Shown here piece after piece: positions 51,774-62,017 of a stretch of 64,000 nt of DNA. The DNA lies in NCBI RefSeq assembly GCF_004786035.1, contig NZ_CP035088.1, forward strand, positions 1,462,001-1,526,000, given 5' to 3'. The translations under genes and the position numbers were made by a program. This DNA is from Pseudomonas viciae. GTDB taxonomy: Bacteria > Pseudomonadota > Gammaproteobacteria > Pseudomonadales > Pseudomonadaceae. The number at the start of each line of letters is the position of its first letter. Position 1 is the first letter of the stretch. The notes below the pieces were generated by a model. The model was given only the letters and a program-made list of their open reading frames with translations. It did no database searches and was not told the DNA's origin.

Positions 51774-52081
51774 TGATCGAGTACATATCCATTGCTGCGG
51801 TAACGGCTACTTATGGTTCCGCTCTTACAGCGGCTCACTTTTGAGAAGCGCAAAAGTAAGCAAAACGCTCCTGCCCCACCACTCGGTGCCTCGCCTAGGC
51901 TCGGCATGCCCGAACGCAGGCATTGCTCCGTGGGCCCGCCGCGAAGGGCCATCCATGGCCCAGCGCGGCTATCCCGGCATCCATGCCGGGATGCCCACTC
52001 CACAATGCCTGCGTGCGGCCATCGTGGTTAACGGGGCGCCGAGATCAACGTCCACCGCGAGGCGGCCTTAGAGCCGACCTG
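51774..52081. repeat. Large inverted repeat, left arm
   Basis: About 308 bp that recur inverted at 52226-52532 with high but imperfect identity. Internal palindromes include TCCCGGCATCCATGCCGGGA and a CCATCCATGG block. The outer edge contains CATTGCTGCGGTAACGGC. It appears to be a dispersed element of P. fluorescens-group genomes whose reading frames are often annotated as DUF1534 proteins. Confidence 0.85.
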
Positions 52082-52109
52082 ACTCTCCTGGTCGTACACC
52101 TGTCAGATC

Positions 52110-52200
52110 TGTGGGAGCAAAGCTTGCTCGCGAAGACGGCGGCACATCCAACGCTGATGCAGGCTGGTCCACCGCTATCGCGAGCAGGCTCGCTCCCACA
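52110..52200. repeat. Paired REP element nested in the large inverted repeat
   Basis: TGTGGGAGCAAAGCTTGCTCG and its inverted partner lie within the 144-bp gap between the two large arms, almost centrally. Confidence 0.88.
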
Positions 52201-52225
52201 GGGAAAACGCGGTCCCACCAAGAAC

Positions 52226-52532
52226 CAGGTCGGCTACCAGGCCGCCTCGTGGTGGACGTTGATCTCGGCGCCCCGTTAACCACGATGGCCGCACGCAGGC
52301 ATTGCGCAGTGGGCACCTCGGCATGGATGCCGAGGTAGCCGCGCTGGGCCATGGATGGCCCTTCGCGGCGGCCCACGGAGCAATGCCGGAGTGCGGGCAT
52401 GCCGAGCCCTAGCGAGGCACCGAGTGGTGGGGCATGAGCGTTTTGCTTACTTTTGCGCTTCTCAAAAGTGAGCCGCCGTCAGGGCGGAACCCTAAGCCGC
52501 CGTTACCGCAGCAATGGATATGTACCCGATCA
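52226..52532. repeat. Large inverted repeat, right arm
   Basis: Inverted partner of 51774-52081. Differences include a changed internal palindrome (CTCGGCATGGATGCCGAG in place of the CCCGGCATCCATGCCGGG type) that keeps the ability to pair, and a changed outer part near 52475-52500. Confidence 0.85.
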
Positions 52533-52776
52533 ACAAAATCTTGGCCAGCCGTAAGGCCGCCATCGCGGGCAAGCCTTGCTCCCACAAGATTTGTGGCCGG
52601 TCTGACAGACGCGGCGACTTTTCCGACGAAGTTTTAAGGTTGCTGCTCGGAAGCGGTATCTCTAGCTTGTTCGGGTCGCTGCCAATCCAGCGACCGGGAC
52701 TGCAAGCCCGCCGAATTCGTTAGGCGCCAGCGCCCGGACCCACGTCTCGGGCTCCAATTGATGCAGGAGCGCCGTT

Positions 52777-53133
52777 ATGAAAAAACATCATCCTTCTTCG
52801 CCATCAGAAAGCACTTTCCCCTACAACGACCCCGATCCAGAAAAGCTCCAAGAGGCCGCAGACCGAGCACTCGATTACCATCTGGGCACCCACCCTGATC
52901 CCAAACCCAAACCCAAAACCTCAACTCAAGTTTTCACCGTCATCGATACCCTCGACACCGAGTGCCTGCTAGCAAATCTCAGCGAAACCCTGGCCTCAGC
53001 CAGTGCCATGGTCAACGACCTGGCGTTCGATCTGGAAGGCTCGCGGCGGCATGTCGCGCTCGGCGTGGCGCAGATGATTGACTTGAGTGAGTTGTTGGCC
53101 AATCGAGCGCTGGATCTCATCGACCCGCGTTAA
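52777..53133 (+). CDS. DUF6124-family protein
   Basis: The 118-residue protein has a disordered Pro/Ser-rich start, a helix EKLQEAADRALDYHLG and a C-terminal helical domain TECLLANLSETLASASAMVNDLAFDLEGSRRHVALGVAQMIDLSELLANRAL. This pattern is that of the DUF6124 proteins, which are abundant in Pseudomonas and of unknown function. ATG 52777 has CAGGAGCG upstream. A terminator follows. Confidence 0.82.
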   Translation: MKKHHPSSPSESTFPYNDPDPEKLQEAADRALDYHLGTHPDPKPKPKTSTQVFTVIDTLDTECLLANLSETLASASAMVNDLAFDLEGSRRHVALGVAQMIDLSELLANRALDLIDPR

Positions 53134-53161
53134 CCCAGTCGCTGTTAAAACACGCACAAAC

Positions 53162-53190
53162 AAAAAACCCACCTTTCGGTGGGCTTCTTG
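53162..53190. terminator. Hairpin terminator between DUF6124 gene and emhC
   Basis: CCCACC TTTC GGTGGG stem-loop flanked by AAAAAA on the left and a mixed T-rich tail on the right. It can serve the plus-strand DUF6124 gene and, read from the other side, emhC. Confidence 0.85.
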
Positions 53191-53210
53191 TTTCAGCGTT
53201 CAAACATCAA

Positions 53211-54668
53211 TCAGAACAGTTTCATCTTCGGTGCTTCTTCTTTCACCGGTTCGTTCTTGCCGCTCTCGGCATTCCAGCCACCACCCAGTGCCTTGTACAG
53301 ATTGACCTCGCTGGTCAATTGCGAGAGGCGGTCGGTGATCAGCGATTGTTGGGCGCTGAACAGTTGGCGTTGGGCGTCGAGGAAGGTCAGGTTGCTGTCG
53401 ACGCCGATGCGGTAGCGACGCTCGGCCAGGCGGTAGTAGTCCTGGTTGGCGGCGACGAAGGCGGTCTGGGCCTGCAACTGTTCGTTGTAGGTCCGGCGTG
53501 CGGCCAGGCCGTCGGAGACTTCCTGGAACGCGGTCTGAATCGACTTCTCGTAATTGGCGACGTTGATGTCTTTCTGGATTTTGGCGTAATCCAGGCTTGC
53601 CCGCAGGTTGCCGGCGTTGAAAATCGGCAGATTGATTTGCGGGGCGAAGGTCCAGGTGCCTGAGCCGCCCTTGAACAGCCCGGACAGGTCCGGGCTCAAG
53701 GTGCCGGCGTTGGCCGTCAGGCTGATGCTTGGGAAGAATGCAGCCCGCGCGGCGCCGATGTTGGCGTTGGCGGCCAGCAGGTTGCGTTCGGCCTGGAGAA
53801 TGTCCGGACGACGTTGCAGCAGGTCCGATGGCAACCCGGCCGGCATTTCGCTCAGCAGGTCATCGCTCAGCGGTTGCGAGTTCAGGTTGGCCGGCAGGCC
53901 AGTACCCAGCAGCAGGGTCAGGTTGTTCTCGTCCTGGGCGACCTGGCGGGTGTAGCGAGCCAGTTGCACGCGGGCGTTCTCTACCGCCGTGCGCGCCTGG
54001 CTCAAGTCCAGGGCCGAGGCCACGCCAACTTCGGCGCTGCGCGAGGTCAGCTTGAGGCTTTGATCGTAAGCGCCCAGGGTGTCCTGGGTCAGCTTGAGCA
54101 GTTCCTTGTCGGCCTGCCAGGTCAGGTAGGCGTTGGCCACGCTGGCCACCAGGCTGATCTGGGTGCTGCGACGGGCTTCTTCGGTCGCGAAGTAGCTTTG
54201 CAGCGCTTGCTCGCTCAGGCTGCGAACCCGACCGAACAGGTCCAGTTCATAGGCACTGATGCCCAGGGTGGCCGAGTAGGAGCTGCTGATGGCCGCTTCA
54301 CCGGTCTGCGAGGCCCGTGCTGGTACCCGCTGGCGGCTGCCGGAACCGGTGGCCGAGACCGCCGGGAACAGGTCCGCCCGCTGGATACGGTATTGCGCGG
54401 CATAGGCATCGATGTTCAGCGCCGCGACACGCAGGTCGCGGTTGTTTTCAAGGGCCACTTGAATCAGCTGTTGCAACGCCGGGTCATGGAAAAACTGTTT
54501 CCAGCCCTGCTCGACGGCGGCCTGGCTGGGCGCATTGGCCGATTCGTAGGCCGGGCCTTGCGGGTACTGCGCCGCAACCGGTGCTTCGGGCCGCTGATAA
54601 TCGGGGATCAGCGAGCAGCCGCTGAGCACGACGGCAGCGATGGTCAGGGAGAGGAGCGACTTGCTCAT
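53211..54668 (-). CDS. emhC: RND efflux outer-membrane channel (EmhC/TtgC/OprM type)
   Basis: The 485-residue lipoprotein has lipobox VLSGC (Cys18), then two OEP repeats with the usual helical barrel segments ([58 protein letters not shown]). It forms the exit channel of a tripartite pump. It overlaps emhB by 4 bp. Confidence 0.94.
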   Translation of the reverse strand: MSKSLLSLTIAAVVLSGCSLIPDYQRPEAPVAAQYPQGPAYESANAPSQAAVEQGWKQFFHDPALQQLIQVALENNRDLRVAALNIDAYAAQYRIQRADLFPAVSATGSGSRQRVPARASQTGEAAISSSYSATLGISAYELDLFGRVRSLSEQALQSYFATEEARRSTQISLVASVANAYLTWQADKELLKLTQDTLGAYDQSLKLTSRSAEVGVASALDLSQARTAVENARVQLARYTRQVAQDENNLTLLLGTGLPANLNSQPLSDDLLSEMPAGLPSDLLQRRPDILQAERNLLAANANIGAARAAFFPSISLTANAGTLSPDLSGLFKGGSGTWTFAPQINLPIFNAGNLRASLDYAKIQKDINVANYEKSIQTAFQEVSDGLAARRTYNEQLQAQTAFVAANQDYYRLAERRYRIGVDSNLTFLDAQRQLFSAQQSLITDRLSQLTSEVNLYKALGGGWNAESGKNEPVKEEAPKMKLF

Positions 54669-57600
54669 TGGCCAGCCTCTTTAGAAGTTTCAGGAGTGTC
54701 GTCCTGGTCGGCATTTTTGCGGCGGCCTATCGACGACACGGTCACGAAGAACAAGGGCACCCAGAAGATCGCCAGGATGGTGGCGGTCAACATACCGCCG
54801 ATCACACCGGTACCGATGGCGTGTTGGCTGCCTGAACCTGCGCCCGTGGAAATCGCCAGCGGGACCACGCCGAGGACAAACGCCAGGGACGTCATGATGA
54901 TCGGCCTCAGACGCATCCTACAGGCTTCAATGGCAGCTTCCACCAGCGTGCGGCCCTGTTCGTGGAGTTCCTTGGCAAATTCCACGATCAGAATGGCGTT
55001 TTTCGCCGCCAGGCCAATGGTCGTCAGCAAGCCCACCTGGAAGTAAACGTCGTTGGACAGTCCACGCAGGCTGGTTGCCATCAATGCACCGATGATCCCC
55101 AGCGGGACCACGAGCATGACCGCGATCGGAATCGACCAGCTTTCATACAACGCCGCCAGGCACAGGAACACCATCAGCAGCGACAAGGCGTACAACGCTG
55201 GTGCCTGGGAGCCCGACAGGCGTTCCTCGTAGGACAGGCCCGTCCAGGAAATCCCCACACCGGCAGGCAGCTTCTTGGCGATGGCTTCGACTTCGGCCAT
55301 GGCTTCACCGGTGGAGTAACCCGGTGCCGGCGATCCCAGAATCTCCATCGCTTCCACGCCGTTGTAACGGGCCAGTTTCGGCGAGCCGTAGACCCACTCG
55401 CCCTTGGCGAACGCGCTGAAGGGCACCATGGTCCCGGCGCTGTTGCGCACATACCACTTCTGCAGGTCTTCGGGGCTCATGCGCGCATTCGGCTGACCCT
55501 GAACGTATACCCGCTTCACTCGACCACGGTCGATGAAGTCGTTCACATAGTTACTGCCCAGGGCAATCGACAGCGTGTTGTTGATGTTCGAGAGGGTAAT
55601 GCCCAGCGCGCTGGCCTTCTCGTCATCGATTTCCAATTGGTACTGCGGCTCGTCGTTCAGGCCGTTCGGACGCACCTGGGCCAGGACCTTGCTCTGGGAC
55701 GCCATGCCCAGGAACTGGTTGCGGGCTTCCATCAACTTCTCGTGACCGATGCCGGCGCGGTCCTGCAGGAACACGTCGAAACCGGTGGCGTTACCCAGTT
55801 CCATCACCGCTGGCGGAGCGAAGGCGAACACCATTGCATCGCGGAAGGTGAAGAAGTGTTGCTGCGCGCGGCCAGCGATTTTGAACACGGTGTTGTCAGC
55901 GTTCCGCTCTTCCCACGGCTTGAGCATGATGAACGCCAAGCCGGAGCTCTGGCCACGACCGGCGAAGTTGAAGCCGGTCACGGTGAACACCGAGGCCACG
56001 CCATCGCCTTCACCACCGTCCTTGCTGGGGCGCAGCAGGAACTCGCGCATATTGTCCACCACCACCTGGGTACGCTCGGCGCTGGAGCCGGCCGGTGTCT
56101 GCACCTGGGCGAACAGCACGCCCTGGTCCTCTTCCGGCAGGAACGCTGTCGGAATGCGGGTGAACAGCCAGACCATGCCCACCACGATGATGATGTAGGC
56201 CAGCAGGTACGGAGCCTTGTGCTTGAGCATGTTGCCCACGCCGCGCTCGTAGCTTCTGACGCCACGGTCGAAAGTGCGGTTGAACCAGCCGAAGAAACCG
56301 CGTTTCGGCGTGCCGTGCTCACCCTTGGGGATGGCTTTGAGCATGGTGGCGCACAGGGCCGGGGTAAAGATCAGGGCCACCAATACTGACAAGGCCATGG
56401 CCGAGACGATGGTGATGGAGAACTGCTTGTAGATCACACCGGTGGAGCCACCGAAGAACGCCATCGGCAGCAGTACCGCCGATAGCACCAGGGCGATACC
56501 CACCAGGGCACCCTGGATCTGGCCCATGGATTTCTTGGTGGCTTCCTTGGGCGACAGGCCTTCTTCGCTCATCACCCGTTCGACGTTTTCCACCACGACG
56601 ATGGCGTCGTCCACCAGCAAGCCGATGGCCAGCACCATGCCGAACATGGTCAGGGTGTTGATGCTGAAGCCGAACGCCGCGAGGATCCCGAAGGTGCCCA
56701 GCAGTACCACCGGCACCGTCATCGTGGTGATGATGGTGGCGCGGAAGTTCTGCAGGAACAGAAACATCACCAGGAACACCAGCACGACCGCTTCGACCAG
56801 GGTTTCAACCACACCCTTGATCGACTCGCTCACCACTGGCGTGGTGTCGTAGGGGAACACCACTTCCAGGCCTTGCGGGAAGAACGGCTTGAGGTTTTCG
56901 ACGGTCTGGCGCAGGGCCTTGGCCGTGTCGAGGGCGTTGGCGCCGGTGGCCAGTCTCACCGCCAGGCCTGAAGCCGGGGCACCGTTGAACTGGGCATTGA
57001 TGCTGTAGCTTTCACCGCCCAGGGCGACGTCCGCGACGTCGCCGACGCGCACTTGCGAGCCGTCCGGATTGACCTTGAGCAAGATGGCCTTGAACTGCTC
57101 GGCGGTCTGCAGGCGGGTCTTGCCGATGATGGTGGCGTTCAGTTGTTGACCGGGCAGGGCAGGCAGGCCGCCGAGTTGGCCGGACGCAATCTGGACGTTC
57201 TGCGCGGTAATGGCAGTGGTCACATCCACCGGGGTCAGGTTGTAGTTATTCAGCTTGGCCGGGTCGAGCCAGATCCGCATGGCGTACTGGGCGCCGAAGA
57301 CCTGGAAGTCACCGACACCGGCGGTCCGCGAAATCGGGTCCTGCATGTTGGACACGATGTAGTTGGACAGGTCCTCCCGAGTCATGCTGCCGTCGCGCGA
57401 TACCACGCCGATCACCATCAGGAAGTTTCTCACTGACTTGGTCACGCGGATGCCCTGTTGCTGCACTTCTTGCGGCAGCAGCGGGGTGGCCAGGTTCAGC
57501 TTGTTCTGCACCTGGACCTGGGCGGTATCGGAGTTGGTGCCTTGCTCGAAGGTCGCGGTGATGGTCATGCTGCCGTCGGAGTTACTTTCCGAGGACACAT

Positions 57601-57829
57601 AACGCAGGTTGTCGATCCCGTTGAGCTGCTGCTCGATGACCTGCACCACGGTGTCCTGCACGGTTTGTGCGGATGCGCCTGGGTAGGTCACGGAAATGGC
57701 GATCGCCGGAGGGGCGATGCTCGGGTACTGGTTGATCGGCAATTTGAGGATCGAGAGAGCCCCGACCAGCATGATCACCAGGGCGATTACCCAGGCGAAA
57801 ATCGGACGGTCGATAAAAAATTTCGACAT
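54665..57829 (-). CDS. emhB: RND multidrug efflux transporter (EmhB/TtgB/MexB type)
   Basis: The 1054-residue transporter has 12 membrane helices and two large periplasmic loops. The proton-relay aspartates are in [25 protein letters not shown], and the N-terminus [25 protein letters not shown] is the HAE1 signature. This class exports antibiotics, solvents and aromatic hydrocarbons. It follows emhA after 3 bp. Confidence 0.96.
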   Translation of the reverse strand: MSKFFIDRPIFAWVIALVIMLVGALSILKLPINQYPSIAPPAIAISVTYPGASAQTVQDTVVQVIEQQLNGIDNLRYVSSESNSDGSMTITATFEQGTNSDTAQVQVQNKLNLATPLLPQEVQQQGIRVTKSVRNFLMVIGVVSRDGSMTREDLSNYIVSNMQDPISRTAGVGDFQVFGAQYAMRIWLDPAKLNNYNLTPVDVTTAITAQNVQIASGQLGGLPALPGQQLNATIIGKTRLQTAEQFKAILLKVNPDGSQVRVGDVADVALGGESYSINAQFNGAPASGLAVRLATGANALDTAKALRQTVENLKPFFPQGLEVVFPYDTTPVVSESIKGVVETLVEAVVLVFLVMFLFLQNFRATIITTMTVPVVLLGTFGILAAFGFSINTLTMFGMVLAIGLLVDDAIVVVENVERVMSEEGLSPKEATKKSMGQIQGALVGIALVLSAVLLPMAFFGGSTGVIYKQFSITIVSAMALSVLVALIFTPALCATMLKAIPKGEHGTPKRGFFGWFNRTFDRGVRSYERGVGNMLKHKAPYLLAYIIIVVGMVWLFTRIPTAFLPEEDQGVLFAQVQTPAGSSAERTQVVVDNMREFLLRPSKDGGEGDGVASVFTVTGFNFAGRGQSSGLAFIMLKPWEERNADNTVFKIAGRAQQHFFTFRDAMVFAFAPPAVMELGNATGFDVFLQDRAGIGHEKLMEARNQFLGMASQSKVLAQVRPNGLNDEPQYQLEIDDEKASALGITLSNINNTLSIALGSNYVNDFIDRGRVKRVYVQGQPNARMSPEDLQKWYVRNSAGTMVPFSAFAKGEWVYGSPKLARYNGVEAMEILGSPAPGYSTGEAMAEVEAIAKKLPAGVGISWTGLSYEERLSGSQAPALYALSLLMVFLCLAALYESWSIPIAVMLVVPLGIIGALMATSLRGLSNDVYFQVGLLTTIGLAAKNAILIVEFAKELHEQGRTLVEAAIEACRMRLRPIIMTSLAFVLGVVPLAISTGAGSGSQHAIGTGVIGGMLTATILAIFWVPLFFVTVSSIGRRKNADQDDTPETSKEAGQ

Positions 57830-57832
57830 GGT

Positions 57833-58990
57833 TTACTCCCCTTTGCCGCCGGCTGCTTTATCAGCTGCCTGAGCGGGGGCCGGGTTCTTGGCACCAACAT
57901 TGGTGGCTTCGGTGGCTTTGACTTCCACCCCTGGCCGTACGTACTGCAACCCTTCGGTGATCAAGCGATCGCCGGCCTTGAGCCCGTCTTCGATCAGCCA
58001 CTGGCTGCCGACGGTGCGGCTGGCCTTGAGCTGACGCAACTCGACCTTGTTGTCCGCGCCTACCACCAGGGCGGTCGGCGTGCCTTTGAGGTCGCGGGTC
58101 ACGCCTTGCTGCGGGGCGAGGATCGCCGCGCTGTTCACACCGGACTGCAGTTGTGCGTGGACGAACATACCGGGCAGCAAGGTGTGATCCGGATTAGGGA
58201 ACACGGCGCGCAAGGTCACCGAGCCGGTGGTCTGGTCGACCGACACCTCGGAGAACTCCAGCTTGCCCTCATGGGCATATTGGCTGCCGTCTTCCAGGGT
58301 CAGCTTGACCATGGCGGCGTTGTCACCGGCTTTCTGCAAGCGGCCGCTTTCCAGCTCACGGCGCAGCTGCAGCAGCTCTACCGAGCTTTGCGTCACGTCG
58401 ACGTAGATCGGGTCCAGTTGCTGGATGGTTGCCAGGGCGTCGGTCTGACCGTTGCTCACCAACGCACCTTCGGTTACCGAGGAGCGACCAATGCGACCGG
58501 AGATCGGTGCGTAGACCTTGGTGTAGCGCACGTTGATCTGGGCGGTCTGCAGATTGGCTTCCGACTCCAGGCGGTTGGCCAAGGCGGTGTCGTATTCCTG
58601 GCGGCTGACGGCTTGTTCCTTGACCAGTTGCTGGTAACGATCGGAAATCGACTTGGTGGACCGCAGGTTGGCTTCGGCGCTCTTGAGCGTCGCTTCGTAC
58701 ACGGCCGGGTCGATCTGGTACAGCTGTTGGCCGGCCTTGACGTCGGCGCCTTCCTTGAACAGACGCTTGAGGATGATGCCGTTGACCTGTGGGCGAACTT
58801 CGGCGACGCGGAACGCACTGGTGCGCCCCGGAAGCTCTGACGTCAGGGTGAAGGGTTGAGTCTTGAGGGTTACGACGCCGACCTGAGGAGGGGGAGGAGC
58901 AGGCGCAGCCTCTTCCTTTTTGCATCCGCTGAGCAGCGATGCCAGGGCGATGGCGGTAACCAGAGCGGTAACAGCTGGCTTGAATTGCAT
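57833..58990 (-). CDS. emhA: RND efflux periplasmic adaptor (EmhA/TtgA/MexA type)
   Basis: The 385-residue adaptor has a lipoprotein signal with lipobox LLSGC (Cys23), a lipoyl domain (LPGRTSAFRVAEVRPQVNGIILKRLFKEGADVKAGQQLYQID), a helical hairpin and a second lipoyl half (YAPISGRIGRSSVTEGALV). Start at ATG 58990 behind GAGGATTTCC; an earlier in-frame ATG at 59062 adds residues unlike the family. It heads emhABC. Confidence 0.94.
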   Translation of the reverse strand: MQFKPAVTALVTAIALASLLSGCKKEEAAPAPPPPQVGVVTLKTQPFTLTSELPGRTSAFRVAEVRPQVNGIILKRLFKEGADVKAGQQLYQIDPAVYEATLKSAEANLRSTKSISDRYQQLVKEQAVSRQEYDTALANRLESEANLQTAQINVRYTKVYAPISGRIGRSSVTEGALVSNGQTDALATIQQLDPIYVDVTQSSVELLQLRRELESGRLQKAGDNAAMVKLTLEDGSQYAHEGKLEFSEVSVDQTTGSVTLRAVFPNPDHTLLPGMFVHAQLQSGVNSAAILAPQQGVTRDLKGTPTALVVGADNKVELRQLKASRTVGSQWLIEDGLKAGDRLITEGLQYVRPGVEVKATEATNVGAKNPAPAQAADKAAGGKGE

Positions 58991-59078
58991 GGAAATCCTC
59001 GGGTCCAGGCGCGCAACTGGCGCACTCGAAAGGTGGAAGGTTAAAAAGGCGGTGTTATTCAATTAGTAGGATGCTAAG

Positions 59079-59110
59079 AAATATACTTACGTACATGGTT
59101 GTTTGTAAAC
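59079..59110. promoter_or_regulatory. EmhR/TtgR-type operator and divergent promoter region
   Basis: On the minus strand the site reads TTTACAAACAACCATGTACG and continues GTAAGTATATT. This closely resembles the remembered TtgR operator of P. putida in sequence and order. It lies 90 bp before emhA and 145 bp before emhR, so one repressor dimer pair could control both. Confidence 0.8.
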
Positions 59111-59255
59111 AGCCAAATTGCGTACCATCCGGATTTACAAAAGCCTGACAAAGGCCTGCAAGGGTCGGGGACGCATTCCAAGAAACGCCGCCTCATATTT
59201 TGTTCAGCTGATCCTTACGCATTGCTTACGCATCCTGATTGAGGTGTTTACTGCC

Positions 59256-59888
59256 ATGGTCCGTCGTACCAAAGAGGAAGCCCTGGAGACTCGCAGCCAG
59301 ATACTCGAAGCCGCTGAAAAGGCGTTTTTCGAGCGAGGCGTGGCACGCACGACGCTCGCCGATATCGCAACACTGGCCGGTGTGACGCGCGGCGCCATCT
59401 ACTGGCACTTCAGCAACAAGGCGGACCTGCTCCAGGCCATGCTCGATACCTTGCAAGAGCCACTCGATGAACTGGCGCGTGCCAGTGAGCGCGAAGAGGA
59501 GCTTGATCCGTTGGGCTGCATTCGCAAGCTGTTGGTGCAGTTGTTCCAGCAGGTGGCCCTGGACCCGAAAACCCGCCGCATTAATGAAATTCTGTTCCAT
59601 AAGTGCGAATTCACCGATGAAATGTGCGATTTGCGCCAGCAACGGCGTGAGGTCAGTCTCGACTGCAATGTGCGCATCGTGCTGTCGTTGAGCAATGCGA
59701 TGAAGCGCGGTCAACTGCCGGATGACCTGGACCCCGAAAGGGCGGCGATTGCCATCCACGCCTACATCGACGGCATTCTCTACCAATGGCTGCTGGCCCC
59801 CGACAGCTTCTCGCTGGCCGGTGAGGCTGAGCGCTGGGTAGACATCGGGCTGGATATGCTGCGCCTGAGCCCCAGCCTACGCAAATGA
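59256..59888 (+). CDS. emhR: TetR-family repressor of the RND pump (EmhR/TtgR type)
   Basis: The 210-residue repressor has the TetR helix-turn-helix ([34 protein letters not shown]) and a ligand domain with [21 protein letters not shown] typical of TtgR/AcrR. It is divergent from emhABC. Start at ATG 59256 ([13 protein letters not shown]); the same length as I recall for TtgR supports it. Confidence 0.94.
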   Translation: MVRRTKEEALETRSQILEAAEKAFFERGVARTTLADIATLAGVTRGAIYWHFSNKADLLQAMLDTLQEPLDELARASEREEELDPLGCIRKLLVQLFQQVALDPKTRRINEILFHKCEFTDEMCDLRQQRREVSLDCNVRIVLSLSNAMKRGQLPDDLDPERAAIAIHAYIDGILYQWLLAPDSFSLAGEAERWVDIGLDMLRLSPSLRK

Positions 59889-60097
59889 ACAAAATGCGTA
59901 ATTGCATCGGTTTGTGTCAATAGCTGATTGGCGACGGTGCCGCCGTGTCTTGATTGCGTCCAGGTCTTTTGTAGATGCACTGCGGGCACGTTGATCGCTC
60001 ACGAGTCGCTATCGTGCAGGGGCGTTATGGCGTGTTCATGTACAGGCGCCAGATAGGTGCCTGTACTTGTCGTGTCGGCTGTTACCGACCGCCTGGA

Positions 60098-60604
60098 TTA
60101 TTCGACGATGAGGCGCACCGAATAGTTGAAGGGGGGTTCGAGCATTTTTCGGAAGATTTCTGACCGGCAGGTGTATTCACCATTGCCGGTATACGCGACT
60201 CTGCTTTTCCAATTTGGCCTATAACTGGATTCCAGGGCGCCGAAACCGATGGGCGCCTCAAAGTGGGTTTGCATTTGACAGCCGAAGTTGAAATTGCTCA
60301 TTTGATAGGAGAGAACTAATTCAATCGGCTTGATCTTTCTCAGTGTCGGCTGCCAGCCAGCGGCGGGGTAGGTGAATCTCCGGTCATGGACGAAATAAAG
60401 TTCTTGTTTCGTTTTGGCGGTCACTTCATAAGCGCTCAAGGAAAAATCCGGGGGCATGGGGATTTCACTTGAAATGTTTGTCAATTCCAAAACGTTGGAA
60501 GTGTTGTTTGTGATCTCCACGGTAATGCGTGTGTTGGCCAGGCTGCTGGCAACTGCTACGGGCCCCAGCAACAGGCCGAGAACCAAGTTTTTCATAATGT
60601 TCAT
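60098..60604 (-). CDS. Secreted protein of unknown family, 168 residues
   Basis: The start is ATG 60604 (MNIMKNLVLGLLLGPVAVAS) with a signal peptide cleaved near residue 22 (SSLANTRITV). The mature part is rich in strands: ITVEITNNTSNVLELTNISSEIPMPPDFSLSAYEVTAKTKQ, ending YTCRSEIFRKMLEPPFNYSVRLIVE, with two cysteines that could pair. The opening ITVEITNNTSNVLEL is the type of edge strand seen in aegerolysin-like or other beta-sandwich proteins, but I cannot assign a family. Base composition is clearly more AT-rich than the neighbours, as are both flanks, so it may be acquired. Confidence 0.7.
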   Translation of the reverse strand: MNIMKNLVLGLLLGPVAVASSLANTRITVEITNNTSNVLELTNISSEIPMPPDFSLSAYEVTAKTKQELYFVHDRRFTYPAAGWQPTLRKIKPIELVLSYQMSNFNFGCQMQTHFEAPIGFGALESSYRPNWKSRVAYTGNGEYTCRSEIFRKMLEPPFNYSVRLIVE

Positions 60605-60873
60605 TGCGATGTGTCTCTCATGAATGCGAGGCTCGCTAAAGCCTGCATGAAACAATTGGGCGTGTTCGAAGTTGCTCGGTTTAGTGTTGCTTCTACAAAG
60701 TTTGAAGTGGCTTGTTTAAAGTGAGTCGTTTTTGAGTCCGTTTGCTGGAAGGGGTGTTGTTCGGGATTATTATTAGCGTTATTGGGTGTGGTTATCCATG
60801 GCGAGTAAATGTTGTGTTGTTATTTGATATTTCGATTGCCGAAGGAGCGGGTTGGATTTGAAGTGTGTAGATG
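60605..60873. other. AT-rich intergenic region
   Basis: About 270 bp before the secreted-protein gene, noticeably rich in T and A and without a gene. It presumably holds that gene's promoter. Confidence 0.4.
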
Positions 60874-60915
60874 CAAAAAAGCCCCGGCTCTTTCGAGTCG
60901 GGGCTTTTTTAAAAA
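60874..60915 (-). terminator. Strong bidirectional terminator after xenB
   Basis: GCCCCGGCTC / GAGTCGGGGC hairpin with a TTTC loop, flanked by six A and six T. Confidence 0.93.
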
Positions 60916-60929
60916 GCTGATTTTTCGAA

Positions 60930-61979
60930 TTACATCACGGGGTAGTCGATATAACCCACCGGGCCTTTTCCATAAAACGTTTCGGGGTGCGCCTCATTCA
61001 AGGGTGCATCGGCTTTCAAGCGTGCTGGCAGGTCCGGGTTGGCAATGAACGGCACACCAAAGGCGACGGCATCGGCCTTGCCCTCGGCGAGCCAGGCATT
61101 GGCGCTGTCCTTGGTGAAGCGTTCATTGGCAATGTACGGGCCGCCGAAAGCTTGCTTGAGTTGCGGGCCGATGCTGTCTTCGCCTTCCTTCTCGCGCGAG
61201 CAGATGAAAGCGATGCCACGCTTGCCCAGCTCGCGGGCCACGTAGCTGAAGGTTTCGAGGCGGTTCTCGTCGCCCATGTCATGGGAGTCGGCGCGTGGTG
61301 CCAAGTGCATGCCAACCCGGCCGGCGCCCCAGACTTCGATGACGGCGTCGGTCACTTCCAGCATCAGGCGGGCACGGTTTTCCAGGGAACCACCGTATTG
61401 GTCGGTGCGCTGGTTGGTGCTGCTTTGCAGGAACTGGTCGAGCAGATAGCCATTGGCGCCGTGGATTTCCACACCGTCGAAACCGGCGGCCTTGGCGTTT
61501 TCGGCACCTACGCGATAAGCGTCGATGATATCGGCGATTTCAGCGGTTTCCAGCGCGCGTGGCGTCGGGTAGTCGGCCAGCGGACGCACCAGGCTCACGT
61601 GGCCTTTGGGCTGGATGGCGCTTGGCGCCACCGGGGTTTCGCCGTTCAGGTACGACGGGTGTGAGATCCGGCCCACGTGCCACAGTTGCAGGAAGATTTT
61701 GCCGCCGGCGCCGTGGATCGCCTTGGTCACGTTGCTCCAGCCGCGTACCTGGTCGTTGGACCAGATGCCGGGGGTGTCCGGGTAGCCCACGCCCATTGGC
61801 GTGACGGAGGTTGCTTCGCTGAGGATCAGGCCGGCGGACGCACGTTGCACGTAGTACTCGGCCATCAAGGCGTTGGGTACGCGACCGGCGTCGGCGCGGC
61901 AGCGGGTGAGCGGGGCCATGATGATGCGGTTCTTCAGCTCGATGTCGCCGAGTTTGATCGGATCGAAAATAGTCGTCAT
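60930..61979 (-). CDS. xenB: Xenobiotic reductase XenB (Old Yellow Enzyme family)
   Basis: The 349-residue FMN enzyme reduces nitro-esters, nitroaromatics and activated alkenes. Markers: MAPLTRCRAD, FLQLWHVGRISHPSY, FDGVEIHGANGYLLDQFLQSSTNQRTDQYGGSLENRARL and the C-terminal FGVPFIANPDLPARLK. Length and motifs match XenB of P. fluorescens/putida. It is the last gene of a three-gene unit with pyeM and pyeR (38-bp gap). Confidence 0.94.
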   Translation of the reverse strand: MTTIFDPIKLGDIELKNRIIMAPLTRCRADAGRVPNALMAEYYVQRASAGLILSEATSVTPMGVGYPDTPGIWSNDQVRGWSNVTKAIHGAGGKIFLQLWHVGRISHPSYLNGETPVAPSAIQPKGHVSLVRPLADYPTPRALETAEIADIIDAYRVGAENAKAAGFDGVEIHGANGYLLDQFLQSSTNQRTDQYGGSLENRARLMLEVTDAVIEVWGAGRVGMHLAPRADSHDMGDENRLETFSYVARELGKRGIAFICSREKEGEDSIGPQLKQAFGGPYIANERFTKDSANAWLAEGKADAVAFGVPFIANPDLPARLKADAPLNEAHPETFYGKGPVGYIDYPVM

Positions 61980-62017
61980 GAATTACAACCTCGTAAGAGT
62001 CAGGGAGTGGTTAGAAG

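Larger units (their letters stand above)
51476..52776. other. 1.3-kb gene-free region dominated by repeats
   Basis: Holds the porin promoter with a PcaR-type operator, a single REP copy (51736-51760), a large inverted repeat (51774-52532) with a nested REP pair (52110-52200) and a degraded REP half (about 52565-52586). Open frames inside the large repeat are by-products of its GC-rich palindromes, in my judgement. Confidence 0.7.

Noticed and set aside
7122..52200. Could the many TGTGGGAGCGGGCTTGCTCG copies be a CRISPR array?
   Set aside because: The copies are scattered over 45 kb in single intergenic gaps, mostly as inverted pairs, with no regular spacers and no cas genes.
51695..52400. 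Overlapping open frames inside the large inverted repeat (DUF1534-like)
   Set aside because: They follow the palindromic DNA on both strands in several frames, lack ribosome sites and change frame between the two arms. I treat them as by-products of the repeat.
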